Assembly (NCBI RefSeq): GCF_021026335.1 | Contig: NZ_JAJNCY010000005.1 | Location: 62,001-126,000, forward strand | Direction of reading: 5' to 3' | DNA length: 64,000 nt | Origin: Rhizobium sp. C1 | GTDB lineage: Bacteria > Pseudomonadota > Alphaproteobacteria > Rhizobiales > Rhizobiaceae | Part shown: positions 56,773 through 64,000 of the stretch, piece by piece | Position numbering within the stretch: position 1 is the stretch's first letter | Layout: each line of letters starts with the position of its first letter | The notes under the pieces: generated by a model | The model's input: only the letters and a program-made list of their open reading frames with translations | Told to the model about the DNA's origin: nothing | Databases searched by the model: none | Position numbers and translations under genes: made by a program

Positions 56773-57458
56773 TCGATCCCGGCTTCTTCCTCGAAATCAT
56801 TCCGAAGCTGCTCGCCGGCCTGCCGCTGACCTTGCAGCTCTGCACCCTGTCCGTGCTGTTCGGCTTCGTGCTGGCGCTGGCACTGGCCCTTGCCCAGCAG
56901 GGTAACAACCGCTTCGTGCTCTGGCCGATCCGCACCTTCGTCTCCGTCTTCCGCGGCACGCCGCTTCTGGTGCAGATCTTCCTGATCTATTACGGCCTCG
57001 GCCAGTTCAGGCCCAACCTGCAGGCCATCGGCCTCTGGTGGATGTTCCGCGAACCCTACTGGTGCGCCATTATTGCGCTGACGCTGAACACGGCGGCCTA
57101 TAGCAGCGAGATCCTGCGCGGCGCGATCCGCAACGTGCCGCGCGGACTTTCAGAAGCCTCGCTCGCGCTCGGGCTCACCCGTGTCCAGACCCTGCGGCTG
57201 GTCGTACTTCCGCTGGCGCTGCGCCAGGCGCTGCCGGCCTATAGCAACGAGATCATCCTGATTGTGAAGGGCACGTCGCTCGCCTCCATCATCACGCTCA
57301 CGGAAGTGACCGGCATCGCGCAGGACCTCATCGCCCAGACCTACCGCGCCATGGAAGTCTTCGTGGCCGCAGGCGCGATCTATCTTCTTCTCAACTTCCT
57401 CATCGTAAGGGCGCTGCAGTTGCTCGAGGTGAGGCTGACGCCCTACCGCAAACGCTAG
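56769..57458 (+). CDS. Amino acid-type ABC transporter permease
   Basis: 229 residues, HisM-like, with FRGTPLLVQIFLIYYGLG and the EAA loop YSSEILRGAIRNVPRGL. Pairs with the previous gene. No ATPase gene follows; the next gene, 8 bases downstream, is a gamma-glutamyltransferase. Confidence 0.9.
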   Translation: MIDPGFFLEIIPKLLAGLPLTLQLCTLSVLFGFVLALALALAQQGNNRFVLWPIRTFVSVFRGTPLLVQIFLIYYGLGQFRPNLQAIGLWWMFREPYWCAIIALTLNTAAYSSEILRGAIRNVPRGLSEASLALGLTRVQTLRLVVLPLALRQALPAYSNEIILIVKGTSLASIITLTEVTGIAQDLIAQTYRAMEVFVAAGAIYLLLNFLIVRALQLLEVRLTPYRKR

Positions 57459-57465
57459 GGTTCGC

Positions 57466-59091
57466 ATGACTGCATATCAGGGAGTTCAAAAGGCAATGCG
57501 CAATTTCGAAACGCCGACGCGTTCGGTCGCCGTCTCCGCCCAGGCGATGGCCGCGACCTCGCATCCGTCAGCAACGCTGGCCGCGATCAACATCCTGCAG
57601 GCCGGCGGCAACGCGATGGATGCGGCCATTGCCGCCTGCGCGGTCCAATGCGTCGTCGAGCCGGGCTCGACCGGCATCGGTGGTGACTGTTTCGCGCTTT
57701 ATGCGCCGAAGGGCGGCGATCAGGTGATTGCCTATAACGGCTCGGGGCGCACGCCCGCCGCACTCACCGTGGACTGGTTCGAAGAGCGCGGCCTGACGGA
57801 AGTTCCGCGCGCATCCCCTTCAGCCGTCACCATTCCCGGCGCCATCGATGCCTGGACGCGCCTGCATGCCGATCACGGCCGACTGCCGCTCGCCGATGTG
57901 CTGGCGCCTGCCATTGCCTTTGCCGAAAACGGCTATGCGATTTCGCCGCGCGTCCATCGCGACTGGGCGAAGGAAACACCACTTCTCGCCGCCGACGAGC
58001 ACGCCGCTCGCATCCTTCTCATCGACGGCCGCGCGCCGCGTATCGGTGAAATGCATCGCCAGCCGGAACTGGGCGCGACGCTGAGAAAGATCGCCGCCGA
58101 AGGCCGCGACGGCTTCTATCGCGGGGCGGTGGCGCAAGACATGGTGAACCGCCTGCGCGAACTTGGCGGGCTGCATACGCTGGAAGACTTTGCCGCCGCC
58201 AGGGGCGAATATGTCACGCCGGTCACGACCAATTTCCGCGGCTACACAATCCACGAATGCCCGCCGAACGGGCAAGGAATCATCGCGCTGATGATCCTCA
58301 ACATCCTCTCGCATTTCGAGGCGAAGGGCGCACCAGACGACGTCGACCGCATCCATATCGAACTGGAAGCCACGCGCCTGGCCTATGCGGCGCGCGACAC
58401 CTGGCTCGCCGATCCTTCCAAGGTAAATGTCCCGATCGAGGAAATGCTGTCGGGCGATCTGGCAAGGAAGCTTGCCGGGATGATCGACCTGAAGCGGGCG
58501 ATTGTCGACCTGCCCTCTTTCGAGCTGCCGCTGCATCCGGACACGGTCTATATCACCGTCGTCGATTCCGAGCGGAACGCGGTCAGCTTCATCAACTCCG
58601 TCTTCGACAGCTTCGGCACCGGCATCATGGCGCCGAAATCCGGCGTCATCCTCCACAATCGCGGGCAGAGCTTCTCGCTGAAGCGCGGGCATCTCAACGT
58701 GATCGCGCCGGAAAAGCGGCCGCTGCACACGATCATCCCCGGCATGGTGACGAAGGACGGACGCACAGACATGTCCTTCGGTGTCATGGGTGGCTATTAT
58801 CAGGCCATGGGCCATGCCCACCTGATCTCCAAGGTGCTGGACTACGGCATGGACATGCAGGACGCGATCGACCTGCCGCGTCTGGTCCCGGCGAGCGGTC
58901 TCAAGCCAAAGATCGAGGTGGAGCAGACCGTCCCGGCGGCCACCATCGCGGAACTGAAGGCGCGCGGCTTCGAGATCGTGCCAACCGAAGACCCGATCGG
59001 CGGCGCGCAGGTCATCCGCATCGACTGGGAAAACGGAACGCTGACCGGCGCCTCGGAATCCCGCAAGGACGGAATCGCGCTCGGTCTCTGA
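57466..59091 (+). CDS. ggt: Gamma-glutamyltransferase-family enzyme
   Basis: 541 residues. Family landmarks: ILQAGGNAMDAAIAACAVQCVVEPGSTGIGGDCF, RASPSAVTIPGAIDAW, ECPPNGQGIIALMIL, and the autocleavage site DTVYITVVD with nucleophile Thr360, then NSVFDSFGTGIM. No signal peptide is visible, unlike the periplasmic E. coli enzyme, suggesting a cytoplasmic role on imported gamma-glutamyl compounds or a gamma-glutamyl-polyamine-like substrate. An internal start at 57496 is possible. Belongs with the importer just upstream. Confidence 0.9.
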   Translation: MTAYQGVQKAMRNFETPTRSVAVSAQAMAATSHPSATLAAINILQAGGNAMDAAIAACAVQCVVEPGSTGIGGDCFALYAPKGGDQVIAYNGSGRTPAALTVDWFEERGLTEVPRASPSAVTIPGAIDAWTRLHADHGRLPLADVLAPAIAFAENGYAISPRVHRDWAKETPLLAADEHAARILLIDGRAPRIGEMHRQPELGATLRKIAAEGRDGFYRGAVAQDMVNRLRELGGLHTLEDFAAARGEYVTPVTTNFRGYTIHECPPNGQGIIALMILNILSHFEAKGAPDDVDRIHIELEATRLAYAARDTWLADPSKVNVPIEEMLSGDLARKLAGMIDLKRAIVDLPSFELPLHPDTVYITVVDSERNAVSFINSVFDSFGTGIMAPKSGVILHNRGQSFSLKRGHLNVIAPEKRPLHTIIPGMVTKDGRTDMSFGVMGGYYQAMGHAHLISKVLDYGMDMQDAIDLPRLVPASGLKPKIEVEQTVPAATIAELKARGFEIVPTEDPIGGAQVIRIDWENGTLTGASESRKDGIALGL

Positions 59092-59100
59092 GAGAGACAG

Positions 59101-59131
59101 GCGCCGCCGCATCCTCAGCGGCGGCGCTTTT
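59101..59131. terminator. Bidirectional terminator between convergent genes
   Basis: A perfect 10-bp stem, GCGCCGCCGC (59101-59110) and GCGGCGGCGC (59118-59127), is followed by TTTT on the plus strand. It lies between the gamma-glutamyltransferase stop and the end of the convergent hydrolase gene. Confidence 0.85.
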
Positions 59132-59133
59132 CA

Positions 59134-59682
59134 TCATCGTTGCAGCAGGTCTTCGGTCGAGGCGACCTCGGCATAGGCGAAGGCCAGCGCGGACATGAAT
59201 GCGGCATGCACGTCCGCCGCCGGAACGGTGCGGCCGGCGAAAGCCAATTCGCGCGTGGCAACCGCATCATGCGCCACCGTCACGCCATAGCCGAAGTCGG
59301 ATGCTGCGCGCACGAAGGCATCCACGCACATGTGGCTCATCGCGCCCACGACCGTGACATGGCGGATGCCGCGCGTGTCGAGCAGCGCTTTCAGGTCCGT
59401 GTCCAGAAAGGCATTGATGTTGGACTTCGTCACCACCGGCTCTCCGGCAGCAGGCGCAACCGACGTGCGGATCTCCGCACCTTCCGTCCCCGGCACGAAG
59501 AATGCCGCATCCTCTTCCGTCGAATGATGCCGGACATGGATGACCGGCCGCCCGGCCTTGCGGAAGCGGTCGACCAGCTTAGCCGCATTGGCAGCCGCCG
59601 CATCGGTCTTCTCCAGCGGAAACGCGCCGCCTTCGAAATAGTCGTTCTGGAAGTCGATCAGGATCAGGGCGTGTTCGGACAT
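59134..59682 (-). CDS. Isochorismatase-family cysteine hydrolase
   Basis: 182 residues with the Asp-Lys-Cys catalytic triad in LIDFQNDY, VVTKSNINAF and GAMSHMCVDA. The family includes nicotinamidases and N-carbamoyl-amino-acid hydrolases, as well as proteins without known substrate. It is divergent from the aldehyde dehydrogenase, sharing a control region with two palindromes. Confidence 0.88.
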   Translation of the reverse strand: MSEHALILIDFQNDYFEGGAFPLEKTDAAAANAAKLVDRFRKAGRPVIHVRHHSTEEDAAFFVPGTEGAEIRTSVAPAAGEPVVTKSNINAFLDTDLKALLDTRGIRHVTVVGAMSHMCVDAFVRAASDFGYGVTVAHDAVATRELAFAGRTVPAADVHAAFMSALAFAYAEVASTEDLLQR

Positions 59683-59739
59683 GGCAACTCCTTCGGGGGA
59701 TGAGATGCGGTTATGCGGGCGGGAGAGATTCCCTCCATA

Positions 59740-59773
59740 ATTTGATCAAATCGCATTGAATTATGATCAAATG
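59740..59773. promoter_or_regulatory. Two TTTGATCAAA-type palindromes, 21 bp apart
   Basis: ATTTGATCAAAT at 59740-59751 is a perfect 12-bp palindrome. A second site, TTATGATCAAATG at 59761-59773, shares the TGATCA core, and the centres are exactly 21 bp apart (two helical turns). Both lie between the divergent hydrolase and aldehyde dehydrogenase genes. The regulator is not known. Confidence 0.65.
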
Positions 59774-59828
59774 TTGAATATCGTCAATCGCTATAACGGC
59801 ATGTCAGCAGTTCTTGCAGGAGTTTCCG

Positions 59829-61265
59829 ATGAAGCAATACGGCCAGTTCTACATCAACGGTGCCTGGGTCGATCCGGTCGATCCGCAGGGCAAGCTCGAG
59901 GTCATCGATCCCTCCATCGAGGAAGCCTTTGCGGAGATTGCGCTGGGCGGCAAGGGCGATGTGGACCGCGCCGTGGCCGCAGCATCCGCCGCGTTCGACA
60001 GTTTCTACCTGACGACACCGGCGGAGCGGCTGGAGCTGCTGAAGTCCGTTCTCTCCGTCTACCAGAAGCGCGCGGAAGATCTTGCCTGGGCGATCTCGCA
60101 TGAAATGGGTGCGCCGAAGAAAATGGCGCTGGAAAACCAAGTTGGCAGTGGTGGTGCACATATCCGCACCATGATCGACGTGATGAAGGGCTACCGCTTC
60201 GAGCGGATGATCGGCAAGACGCTGGTCGCCAAGGAAGCGATCGGCGTTGTCGCGATGATCACCCCGTGGAATTGGCCGCTCAACCAGATCACCTGCAAGG
60301 TCGCCCCGGCGCTGGCCGCTGGCTGCACCATGATCCTGAAGCCTTCGGAAGTCGCGCCGATCAGCGGGCTCGTCTTTGCCGAAATCATGCATGAAGCGGG
60401 CGTTCCCGCCGGCGTGTTCAACCTTATCAACGGCGACGGCCCGACGGTTGGCGAGGCCATGGCATCGCATCCGGACGTCCACATGATCTCGATCACCGGC
60501 TCGAACCGCGCCGGCGTCGCCGTCGCCAAGGCCGCAGCGGCCACCGTCAAGCGCGTGCATCAGGAACTCGGCGGCAAGTCCGCCAACATCATCCTCCAGG
60601 ACGCGGAAGCCGATTTCAGGGCTGCCGTGCGTGAGGGGACGCTGGAATGTTTCGACAATACCGGGCAGTCCTGCAATGCGGCGACACGCATGCTGGTGCC
60701 GCAGGAGCGGATGGATCTGGCCGCATCGGTTGCTGCGGAAGCCGCCGGCTCCGTGACCGTCGGTCCGGCGGATCGCGATGGCGTCAAGCTCGGTCCGGTC
60801 GTCAGCCAGATGCAGTATGACAAGATCCAGGACCTCATCGCGTCAGGCATATCGGAAGGCGCGACGCTGGCAGCCGGCGGGCTTGGCCGCCCGGAAGGTT
60901 TGAACCGCGGTTACTTCGTCCGCCCCACCGTCTTCGCTGACGTCAAGCCGGGCATGCGGATCGAGCGCGAGGAAATCTTCGGGCCGGTCCTGTCCATCAT
61001 CGGCTACAAGGACGAGGAGGATGCCATCCGCATCGCCAATGACACAGTCTACGGCCTTGCCGCCTATGTCTCGTCGTCCGATCTCGATCGCGCCCGCCGC
61101 GTCGCCCGGCGGCTGCGGGCCGGCAATGTCCATATCAATTATCCCGCCTGGGACACCTATGCCCCGTTCGGCGGCATGAAACAGTCCGGCAACGGCCGCG
61201 AATATGGCGAATTCGGCCTCGACGACTTTCTCGAGATCAAGGGAATCATCGGCTACGCAGAGTAA
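59829..61265 (+). CDS. NAD(P)-dependent aldehyde dehydrogenase
   Basis: 478 residues from ATG 59829 (AGGAG upstream). It has the Rossmann region, the catalytic Glu in ELGGKSANI and the nucleophile Cys in NTGQSCNAATRM, plus PWNWPLNQ. The closest look is to the broad ALDH superfamily; the substrate is not readable. It is transcribed away from the cysteine hydrolase. Confidence 0.9.
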   Translation: MKQYGQFYINGAWVDPVDPQGKLEVIDPSIEEAFAEIALGGKGDVDRAVAAASAAFDSFYLTTPAERLELLKSVLSVYQKRAEDLAWAISHEMGAPKKMALENQVGSGGAHIRTMIDVMKGYRFERMIGKTLVAKEAIGVVAMITPWNWPLNQITCKVAPALAAGCTMILKPSEVAPISGLVFAEIMHEAGVPAGVFNLINGDGPTVGEAMASHPDVHMISITGSNRAGVAVAKAAAATVKRVHQELGGKSANIILQDAEADFRAAVREGTLECFDNTGQSCNAATRMLVPQERMDLAASVAAEAAGSVTVGPADRDGVKLGPVVSQMQYDKIQDLIASGISEGATLAAGGLGRPEGLNRGYFVRPTVFADVKPGMRIEREEIFGPVLSIIGYKDEEDAIRIANDTVYGLAAYVSSSDLDRARRVARRLRAGNVHINYPAWDTYAPFGGMKQSGNGREYGEFGLDDFLEIKGIIGYAE

Positions 61266-61371
61266 GCTATTCGCCCTCCTGCACACGCCTGGCGCCCCCG
61301 CCTGAAAGCACACGACCGCCGCCCCGGCCATGTGCTCCTCTCCTCGGCGTACATCGCAACGAAATTTTGCG

Positions 61372-61419
61372 AACGATCGTTTTTTTATACTTGAAATTAA
61401 AAACGAACGTTCGTAAATA
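61372..61419 (+). promoter_or_regulatory. Promoter with two palindromic operators upstream of the TetR-RND operon
   Basis: AACGATCGTT (61372-61381) and the perfect palindrome ACGAACGTTCGT (61403-61414) share the GAACG element. A promoter TTGAAA (61391-61396), 17 bases, TAAATA (61414-61419) is overlapped by the second palindrome. This fits repression by the TetR protein whose start is at 61443. Confidence 0.65.
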
Positions 61420-61442
61420 GCGATCACGTACAGGAGAGCGCC

Positions 61443-61997
61443 TTGGGCCGCATACGCAAGATCATGAAGGACGACATCCTCGACGCCGCCGAGCGGGTCG
61501 TTATGAAGCTCGGTGCGGCTGGGCTCTCGATAGATGCCGTGGCGCAGGAAGCCGGTGTGAGCAAATCGACGGTGGTCTATGATCACAAGTCGAAGAGTGC
61601 CCTTCTCTGTGCCCTGATCGACCGCCGGCTGACCGCGGAGATGGACAGCCAAGCCAAAGCCATTGCTGAAGCGAAGGACACGCTGCATCCGGAGCTGTTC
61701 GGACGCCTCAAGGCGGCCGAGCGCGAGATCGACGATGTTGATCGGGCGGTTGCGATGGCGATCAGCGCGTCGGTCTCACATGAAGAGGCTCTGCACAAGC
61801 AGATGCGCGAATGGACGCTGGCCGATCTCGAAGCCATGAAGGCCGGCCCGAAGCCCGAGGCTGCGCTGCTTGCTTATCTTGCACTCTCTGGTTTCCAATG
61901 CACTTCTTTCTTTGGCTTCCACCATTGGGATGAGCAGGAGCGAGCCCGGATCCTTGAAGGCATCCGGACATTGTATTCCGCCTATCCCGAAACCTGA
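61443..61997 (+). CDS. TetR-family regulator of the RND efflux operon
   Basis: 184 residues from TTG 61443 with CAGGAGAG just upstream. The helix-turn-helix region is clear (MKDDILDAAERVVMKLGAAGLS, then IDAVAQEAGVSKSTVVYDH). First gene of the efflux operon, 47 bases before the periplasmic adaptor gene, and probably a local repressor. Confidence 0.85.
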   Translation: MGRIRKIMKDDILDAAERVVMKLGAAGLSIDAVAQEAGVSKSTVVYDHKSKSALLCALIDRRLTAEMDSQAKAIAEAKDTLHPELFGRLKAAEREIDDVDRAVAMAISASVSHEEALHKQMREWTLADLEAMKAGPKPEAALLAYLALSGFQCTSFFGFHHWDEQERARILEGIRTLYSAYPET

Positions 61998-62044
61998 ACA
62001 TTCAGTCGCACGGCTGATCCGCATCGCAGTGAAGGAACGTCACG

Positions 62045-63253
62045 ATGTCCCGTAGCCAGTCCAAGAGACGTTTGCAGGCGTACCTGCTGGCGGTTTCCGT
62101 CTTCGCTTTCGCCACGTCCGCGAGCCGCGCGCAAGAGGCTCCGGCAATGCCGCCGCCGGCCGTTGGCGTCCTCGACCTCAAGGCTCATGCCGTTCCGGTC
62201 GTCAGCGAACTTCCAGGCCGTGTCGCCGCGACCCGCGTGTCCGAAGTTCGCCCCCGTGTGTCCGGCATCCTGCAGGAGAGAGTGTTCCAGCAGGGAACCA
62301 AGGTGAACCAGGGCGACGTGCTCTACCGCATCGATTCGCGGCTTTTCCGGGTCCGTGTCGAGAGCGCCGAAGCGTCGCTTCGCCGGGCAGAAGCCACGCG
62401 CGACAATGCCAAGGTGCAGTTCGAGCGGCAGAAGACGCTGCGCGAGCGCAACGTGGCAAGCGGCATCGACTTCGACAACGCCTCCGTCGCGCTGGCCCAG
62501 TCCGAAGCCGACGTTGCGCTGGCACAGGCGGCTCTGGACGAAGCCAAGATCAACCTCGACTACACGGAAGTCCGCGCGCCCATCTCCGGCATCATCGGAG
62601 GCGCGCTGGTGACGGAAGGCGCGCTGGTGACGGCTGACGGAACGGCAAATCTTGCGCTGATTCAGCAGATCGACCCTGTTTATGTCGACTTCACACAGTC
62701 GGCTCAGGACCTGATCGCCCTTCGCCGGGCCGTCAGCGAAGGCAAGCTCGAAAGCCCGAAGCCTGGCGAGGCCCGTGTTTCGCTTGTCTTCGACAACGGG
62801 ACGACCTATCCCGAAAAGGGCAAGCTGCTCTTCTCCAGCGCCAGTGTCGATCCAACGACCGGCCAAGTGACGCTGCGCGCCGAATTCCCCAATCCGCGGA
62901 CGGAGCTGCTGCCCGGCATGTATGTCCGCATTCGCATCGAGCAGGCTATCCAGCAGGGCGCCATCACGATTCCGCAACGGTCGGTTCTCAGAACGCAGGA
63001 TGGCAGACCGCAGGTCTATGTGGTGGCCGCTGATGGCACCGCCAAGCTGCGCGACGTCAAGCTCGGCCAGTCGCTCGATCAGGACTGGGTTGTCGAATCC
63101 GGTCTCAAGGAAGGCGAAAAGCTGATCGTTGATGGTGTTCAGAAGGTGCAGCCCGATGGCAAGGTCGTGCCGCAGCCGTGGGCGCCGGAAAAACCGAACC
63201 AGCCTCAGCCGCCGGCCGATGCCGGCAAGACCCCGACCGCTCAGGCCAAGTAG
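62045..63253 (+). CDS. RND efflux periplasmic adaptor (membrane fusion protein, AcrA/MexE-like)
   Basis: 402 residues. Signal peptide region (AYLLAVSVFAFATSASRA). The lipoyl halves (VRPRVSGILQERVFQQG and VRAPISGIIGG) flank an alpha-hairpin; barrel and membrane-proximal parts follow. No lipobox is seen, so it is not a lipoprotein. The Pro-rich tail is short. It links the inner membrane pump that follows to an outer membrane channel not found in the window. Confidence 0.92.
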   Translation: MSRSQSKRRLQAYLLAVSVFAFATSASRAQEAPAMPPPAVGVLDLKAHAVPVVSELPGRVAATRVSEVRPRVSGILQERVFQQGTKVNQGDVLYRIDSRLFRVRVESAEASLRRAEATRDNAKVQFERQKTLRERNVASGIDFDNASVALAQSEADVALAQAALDEAKINLDYTEVRAPISGIIGGALVTEGALVTADGTANLALIQQIDPVYVDFTQSAQDLIALRRAVSEGKLESPKPGEARVSLVFDNGTTYPEKGKLLFSSASVDPTTGQVTLRAEFPNPRTELLPGMYVRIRIEQAIQQGAITIPQRSVLRTQDGRPQVYVVAADGTAKLRDVKLGQSLDQDWVVESGLKEGEKLIVDGVQKVQPDGKVVPQPWAPEKPNQPQPPADAGKTPTAQAK

Positions 63254-63261
63254 GACGGATC

Positions 63262-64000
63262 ATGGCACAGATATTCATCAGCAGGCCGATCCTGGCCTGG
63301 GTCTTCGCGCTCTTCATTTCGATTGCCGGCCTGATCTCCCTGCCCTTCCTGCCGATCGCGCAGTATCCGCAGGTCGCGCCGCCGCAGCTTTCTATCTCCG
63401 CGACCTATCCCGGCGCATCGCCGCAGGAAATCTACCAGGGTGTGACCCGTCTCATTGAAGACGAACTGAACGGCGTCCAGGGGATCATGTATTTCGAGTC
63501 CACTTCGGACACGGCGGGTATGATCTCCATTAATACAACATTCCGCGCCGGAACCAACATCAACCAGGCTTCGGTCGATGTGCAGAATGCCATCCGTCGC
63601 GTGGAACCGCGCCTGCCCTCCGCCGTCGTGTCGCAGGGCATCAACGTCGAAGAGGCCGCCTCCGGCTTCCTGATGGTGGTGACGCTCACCTCTTCGGACG
63701 GCAGCATGGATGACGTGGCGCTCGGCGACTACCTGAACCGCAACGTGCTTGGCGAAATCCGCCGCATCCCCGGCGTCGGTCGCGCACAGCTCTTCGCCGC
63801 GCAACGCGCGCTGCGTATCTGGATCGATCCAGACAAGATGGTCGGTCTCAATCTGACGACCACCGATATCGGCAATGCCATCCGGGCCCAGAATGCCCAG
63901 GTCGCCGCCGGCCAGATCGGCGCAGCCCCGAACCCCGTGACGCAGGACCTGACGGCCTCCGTCATCGTCAAGGGTCAGCTGAGCGATCCGAAAGCCTTCG
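63262..64000 (+). CDS. RND efflux transporter (AcrB/MexF-like), 3' cut by window end
   Basis: 246 residues are readable before the edge. It begins MAQIFISRPILAWVFALF, the classic first helix of hydrophobe/amphiphile efflux pumps, then IAQYPQVAPPQLSISATYPGAS and the periplasmic porter subdomain. It starts 8 bases after the adaptor stop. The complete protein should have about 1040 residues. Confidence 0.93.
   Translation, partial: MAQIFISRPILAWVFALFISIAGLISLPFLPIAQYPQVAPPQLSISATYPGASPQEIYQGVTRLIEDELNGVQGIMYFESTSDTAGMISINTTFRAGTNINQASVDVQNAIRRVEPRLPSAVVSQGINVEEAASGFLMVVTLTSSDGSMDDVALGDYLNRNVLGEIRRIPGVGRAQLFAAQRALRIWIDPDKMVGLNLTTTDIGNAIRAQNAQVAAGQIGAAPNPVTQDLTASVIVKGQLSDPKAF

Overview
The window reads as a high-GC alphaproteobacterial chromosome or large replicon, most likely Rhizobiaceae (Rhizobium/Agrobacterium/Shinella-like). 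The reasons are the hupSLCD-FGHIJK-hypABFCDE gene order, the many ABC importers and local regulators, and a nested palindromic intergenic element of the rhizobial type. Most genes are accessory and catabolic. No rRNA, tRNA, CRISPR array, integrase or intact insertion sequence was seen.

Layout. (1) 1-3213: the end of an EfeOBM-type iron uptake operon, closed by a good terminator. (2) 3510-5851: a GMC oxidoreductase divergent from a TetR regulator, with overlapping inverted repeats between them. (3) 6023-20803 (minus): a 14-kb run of same-strand genes. In transcription order these are an SCP2-like small protein, an alpha/beta hydrolase, an AHL-lactonase-like metallo-beta-lactamase, a sugar-type ABC importer (binding protein, double ATPase, two permeases), a rhodopsin-fold protein without the retinal lysine, a flotillin, a small membrane protein, a sodium:solute symporter and a zinc alcohol dehydrogenase, followed by a broken LivM fragment. 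An IclR regulator sits divergently at its head. (4) 20966-24532: two paralogous IclR regulators flank another alpha/beta hydrolase; an AraC regulator follows. (5) 24771-31539: a polar amino-acid-type ABC importer, a quinate/shikimate-dehydrogenase-like enzyme, a TetR regulator and a QuiC/QsuB-type 3-dehydroshikimate dehydratase. The two ends of this unit share an operator-like sequence, so it is read as one hydroaromatic acid regulon feeding protocatechuate. (6) 31773-33083: a small secreted protein and an ExoY-like sugar transferase.

(7) 33245-52987 (minus): a nearly complete membrane-bound [NiFe] uptake hydrogenase system. The H2 sensor HupUV and the structural genes hupSLCD lie at one end, the maturation genes in the middle, and the regulator HoxA with its kinase HupT at the other end. 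Two sigma-54-type promoters were found, before hupS and before hupG. The nickel permease gene hupE is absent; a hairpin lies between hupD and hupF where it would be expected.

(8) 53111-61265: AraC and GntR regulators, an amino-acid-type ABC importer without an ATPase gene, a gamma-glutamyltransferase, a cysteine hydrolase and an aldehyde dehydrogenase, the last two diverging from a double TTTGATCAAA palindrome. (9) 61372-64000: a TetR-controlled RND efflux operon, cut by the window end.

The most unusual item is the lysine-less rhodopsin-fold protein at 11891-12598, next to a flotillin and inside what looks like a catabolic transport operon. All functional calls rest on reading motifs by eye; no database search was run.
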